Below, piece by piece: positions 5,468 to 7,571 of a stretch of DNA of 7,571 nt (positions are counted from its first letter, which is position 1; each line of letters starts with the position of its first letter). The notes under the pieces were generated by a model that was not told the DNA's origin, ran no database searches, and was given only the letters and a program-made list of their open reading frames with translations. Source of the stretch: an uncultured Blautia sp. (GTDB taxonomy: Bacteria > Bacillota > Clostridia > Lachnospirales > Lachnospiraceae); NCBI RefSeq assembly GCF_934372025.1, contig NZ_CAKROJ010000081.1, positions 1 to 7,571 of the forward strand, given 5' to 3'. The translations under genes were made by a program, and so were the position numbers.

Positions 5468-6832
5468 TTATATTACCTTATGTTTCAGCCATTTGCGGCT
5501 GTGAAATCTCCATGTAAAAATAATGGTGCGGACAGTCCAGTCTGCAAACATGCCGATCCAGACTCCCATCGGTCCGAATCCAAGGCCTCTGATAAGAAAT
5601 ACGCAGAGACAGAATCTGCATGCCCACATGGTACAGCAGGATGTGATCATGGAAAATCGTACATCACCGGCTGCACGAAGTCCATATCCAGGAATAAATG
5701 CCATCGTCCACACAAACGGTTTTACAATCGTGATCCACATTATCATATGGAAGCACATATCCGCACTTTGTTTCTCCATACCGCCAAGAATGGTAACCGG
5801 CTTCGTCAGTGCAAATACCACAAGACAGCTTACCAGCACTACGATCTCTGCGATCACACAAAGCTTCTTTATATAATAAACCGCTTCATCCTTTCTTCCT
5901 GCCCCAAGACACTGTCCAACAATTGTCATCAGACCTACACCAACACCGATTGCTGCAATTCCGTTCAGGTTTTCCAGAATGTTCGTCATTGCCTGTGCTG
6001 CGATCGCAGCAGTTCCCAATGTAGATACCGTAGACTGGATTGCCAGTTTACCAAGCTGGAACATACTGTTTTCGACACCAGACGGAATTCCGATTCCCAG
6101 AATACGTCTGATCATAGACCAGTTCGGACGGATTTTGAAGTAGTCACGCACAACAATCTCCTGTCTGTCTTTTCGAAGCTGGATCAGAACCACAACTGCA
6201 CAGAACACACGTGAGATCAGTGTAGAAAGTGCCGCACCTGCAACTCCCATATGGAAAACCCAGATCATAACTGCGTTTCCGACAATGTTCATTACATTTG
6301 AAATCATGGAAATAAGCATTGGTCCTCTTGTATTATCCTGTGCACGGAAAATGGATGCTGCTGAATCATATGCCGCGATAAACGGAAATGACAGAGCTGT
6401 ATAAAAGAAATATGTTTCTGATGCTCTCATGACCTCTGCATCCACGGATCCAAATATCAGCCTCAGAAGCGGTTTCTGGAATATCAGACAGACCAGACTG
6501 ACCGCCAGCGAAATAGCTGTGATAATAAACAGTACCTGTCTTGCAGATTCATTTGCTTTTTCTTTATTTCTCTGCCCTATATACTGCGCACAGACGATTG
6601 CTCCGCCTGCAGCCAGTGCAGAAAATGCCTGAATTACCAATACGTTGATCGAGTCTACCAGTGATACCGCTGAGATCGCCGCAGACCCGACATTGCTCAC
6701 CATCATCGTATCCGCAGTTCCCATGATGGAATTCAGCAGCTGCTCCAACACCACCGGAATAAGCAGATTCCGGATCATACGGTTGGTAAAAATATGCTGC
6801 TGTTGATCTGATTTACTGATCATAAATGACAT
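5468..6832 (-). CDS. MATE-family multidrug/cation antiporter
   Basis: This encodes 454 residues, the standard size of a 12-helix MATE transporter (NorM/DinF group). Such proteins export cationic drugs or metabolites in exchange for Na+ or H+ across the cell membrane. Two homologous halves are visible. The first holds the M-G-T-A-D-T-M-M-V block at 37-45 and AGGAIVCAQYIGQ at 75-87. The second holds GIPSGVENSMFQLGKL at 248-263 and GLMTIVGQCLGAGR at 300-313. Long hydrophobic runs at, for example, 101-118, 201-218 and 325-341 fit transmembrane helices. The ATG at 6832 was chosen because AGGAGG lies 5 nt upstream; the frame could extend 10 codons further, but that start would sit upstream of this site. 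It has its own promoter and a leader with a terminator-like hairpin, and it leads a probable two-gene unit with the acetyltransferase. Its substrate cannot be told from sequence. Confidence 0.93.
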   Translation of the reverse strand: MSFMISKSDQQQHIFTNRMIRNLLIPVVLEQLLNSIMGTADTMMVSNVGSAAISAVSLVDSINVLVIQAFSALAAGGAIVCAQYIGQRNKEKANESARQVLFIITAISLAVSLVCLIFQKPLLRLIFGSVDAEVMRASETYFFYTALSFPFIAAYDSAASIFRAQDNTRGPMLISMISNVMNIVGNAVMIWVFHMGVAGAALSTLISRVFCAVVVLIQLRKDRQEIVVRDYFKIRPNWSMIRRILGIGIPSGVENSMFQLGKLAIQSTVSTLGTAAIAAQAMTNILENLNGIAAIGVGVGLMTIVGQCLGAGRKDEAVYYIKKLCVIAEIVVLVSCLVVFALTKPVTILGGMEKQSADMCFHMIMWITIVKPFVWTMAFIPGYGLRAAGDVRFSMITSCCTMWACRFCLCVFLIRGLGFGPMGVWIGMFADWTVRTIIFTWRFHSRKWLKHKVI

Positions 6833-6837
6833 AACTT

Positions 6838-6843
6838 CCTCCT
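6838..6843 (-). promoter_or_regulatory. Ribosome binding site that sets the MATE start
   Basis: AGGAGG on the minus strand, 5 nt before the ATG at 6832. The in-frame ATG at 6862 lies on the far side of this site and lacks a comparable one. Confidence 0.8.
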
Positions 6844-6870
6844 GCGACCCTGTACGAGTCAAAACAAATG

Positions 6871-6894
6871 AAAAAAAGGACCTGGCCTTGGTCC
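6871..6894 (-). terminator. Short GC hairpin with T7 tract in the MATE leader, possible attenuator
   Basis: On the minus strand GGACC, a 7-nt loop (AAGGCCA) and GGTCC are followed directly by seven T. It has the form of a minimal intrinsic terminator. Because the predicted MATE promoter lies upstream of it, the hairpin falls within the first 30 or so bases of the transcript and could cause early termination or pausing. The stem is only 5 bp. The plus strand also reads as a stem followed by GTTTTT, but there is no plus-strand gene for it to serve. Confidence 0.5.
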
Positions 6895-6906
6895 GTTTTT
6901 ATACTC

Positions 6907-6935
6907 ATTATAGCCGTCCAACTTCGTCTTGTAAA
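6907..6935 (-). promoter_or_regulatory. Sigma-A type promoter of the MATE-acetyltransferase unit
   Basis: On the minus strand a perfect -10 TATAAT (6907-6912) lies 17 nt downstream of TTTACA (6930-6935), which differs from consensus at one base. The predicted start is near 6900. It sits just past the terminator of the surface-protein gene, as expected for a new transcription unit. Confidence 0.8.
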
Positions 6936-6944
6936 GCATTAATC

Positions 6945-6991
6945 AAAAAAAGCGACAAATACCATCATTCAGACATGTGGTACTTGTCGCT
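6945..6991 (-). terminator. Intrinsic terminator of the surface-protein gene
   Basis: On the minus strand AGCGACAAGTACCA (6978-6991) pairs with TGGTATTTGTCGCT (6951-6964) over 14 positions with a single mismatch and a 13-nt loop. The T-run at 6945-6951 follows directly. It ends about 45 nt after the stop codon of the surface-protein gene. Confidence 0.9.
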
Positions 6992-7034
6992 TGCTATTAC
7001 TTACAATTATTTATTAGTTATTACCTGTGATTAC

Positions 7035-7571
7035 TTATTTGTTTCTGCGATGTTTCAGGCGAAGTGCCCAGAATGCAAGTACAACATCAACAAAGGCAAA
7101 TAAGAACATCAGAGCAGATCCTGCTACGTTTGTTTCATCTGCTGTTTTTACTCCGTCAGACTTCTGGTTGCCGGATGCGTTGTTATCAGAACCTGTTCCG
7201 TTGGTACCTGTTCCGCCATTGTTTCCTGCATCTGTTACTGTTGGTGCAGGAGTCTCTGTTGCATCTGGATCCTCTGTCGGATCTGGTGTTTCTGTTACAT
7301 CTGGTGTTTCACTTGGGTCTGGAGTCTCTGTTGGATCTGTTTCTCCAGGTCCTGGTGTCACTGTTGGGTCTGTTTCTCCAGGTCCTGGTGTCACTGTTGG
7401 ATCTGTTTCTCCAGGTCCTGGTGTCACTGTTGGGTCTGTTTCTCCAGGTCCTGGTGTCACTGTTGGGTCTGTTGGTCCTGGTGTCACTGTTGGATCTGTT
7501 GGTCCTGGTGTCACTGTTGGATCTGTTGGTCCTGGTGTCACTGTTGGATCTGTTGGTCCTGGTGTCACTGT
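7035..7571 (-). CDS. Cell-surface protein with Thr/Pro repeats and C-terminal anchor (N-terminus beyond right edge)
   Basis: Only the last 178 residues are in the window; the start lies beyond the right edge. The visible part begins in a low-complexity array of TVTPGPTDP units followed by TVTPGPGETDP units. A degenerate tail of T-E-T-P-D-P and similar units then gives way to a Gly/Asn-rich linker. The C-terminus has the layout of a wall-anchored protein: V-K-T-A-D-E-T-N, a hydrophobic span of about 22 residues (A-G-S-A-L-M-F-L-F-A-F and onward), then the basic tail K-H-R-R-N-K. No LPxTG motif is present. Many clostridial surface proteins have a KTGD-like sequence at this place, and here it reads KTAD. 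The Pro/Thr-rich acidic stretch probably acts as a wall-spanning stalk for an N-terminal domain that is not visible. A plain membrane anchor is the alternative to sortase processing. Confidence 0.85.
   Translation of the reverse strand, partial: TVTPGPTDPTVTPGPTDPTVTPGPTDPTVTPGPTDPTVTPGPGETDPTVTPGPGETDPTVTPGPGETDPTVTPGPGETDPTETPDPSETPDVTETPDPTEDPDATETPAPTVTDAGNNGGTGTNGTGSDNNASGNQKSDGVKTADETNVAGSALMFLFAFVDVVLAFWALRLKHRRNK
7342..7571 (-). repeat. Tandem repeat array: four 33-bp units, then three and a half 27-bp units
   Basis: Four 33-bp units (from 7342, 7375, 7408 and 7441) are followed by three identical 27-bp units (from 7474, 7501 and 7528) and 17 bases of a fourth cut by the window edge. 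The 27-bp unit is the 33-bp unit without TCTCCA. The only other variation is a synonymous G/A: the second 33-bp unit and all complete 27-bp units have A, the other three 33-bp units have G. Both unit lengths keep the reading frame and encode 11- and 9-residue Thr/Pro repeats. Near-identity indicates recent expansion or ongoing homogenisation. Confidence 0.97.

Noticed and set aside
5222..6214. Long plus-strand open frame of 330 codons
   Set aside because: It is antisense to the acetyltransferase and MATE genes. Its translation is rich in His, Cys and Ser without any domain, as expected for a shadow of a membrane-protein gene.
6888..7103. Plus-strand open frame of 71 codons
   Set aside because: It covers two hairpins, a promoter and the antisense of the surface-protein C-terminus. 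It has no ribosome binding site and no recognisable protein.
7342..7571. CRISPR-like array
   Set aside because: The repeats are contiguous with no variable spacers, and both lengths are multiples of three encoding Thr/Pro repeats. This is a coding tandem repeat.

Overview
All genes in this window lie on the minus strand, so the region is transcribed from right to left. The gene content suggests a gut-type anaerobic Firmicute, most likely a Lachnospiraceae (Clostridium cluster XIVa) member. The reasons are the moderate GC, strong AGGAGG ribosome binding sites, a tandem glycine riboswitch before an AGCS-family symporter, LeuD-type small subunits of about 160 residues, and a Thr/Pro-repeat surface protein with a KT-x-D C-terminal anchor. 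The family assignment is inference.

From right to left: (1) The 3' end of a surface protein gene (7571-7035) enters the window inside an array of 27- and 33-bp repeats. It ends at a strong intrinsic terminator (6945-6991). (2) A well-formed promoter (6907-6935) drives a MATE-family efflux protein (6832-5468). A GNAT acetyltransferase (5428-4922) follows after 39 nt and is probably co-transcribed. A short GC stem with a T7 tract lies directly after the predicted MATE transcription start. (3) After a 113-nt gap come two consecutive pairs of aconitase-superfamily hydro-lyase genes, each ordered small subunit then large subunit: 4808-4326 with 4323-3073, then 3007-2516 with 2502-1258. They belong to the isopropylmalate dehydratase/homoaconitase (LeuCD) group, but both large subunits have a non-standard second cluster-cysteine loop, so their substrates are open. 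(4) A 367-nt gene-free stretch (891-1257) holds a hairpin, a near-consensus promoter and a complete tandem glycine riboswitch with a leader-linker helix. (5) The riboswitch leads into the N-terminal two thirds of an AGCS sodium:amino-acid symporter (890-1), which runs off the left edge.

Functionally there are three separate units. One is a glycine-responsive amino-acid transporter. The second is a four-gene metabolic cluster that probably makes two heterodimeric [4Fe-4S] dehydratases acting on 2- or 3-hydroxy-dicarboxylates. The third is an efflux/acetyltransferase pair. No leuA, leuB or other pathway gene lies in the window, so the dehydratase pathway cannot be named from context. I see no mobile element, CRISPR array, tRNA, rRNA or evident novel defence system. 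The best leads are the paired non-canonical dehydratases, the regulatory architecture at 993-1249, and the MATE leader hairpin.
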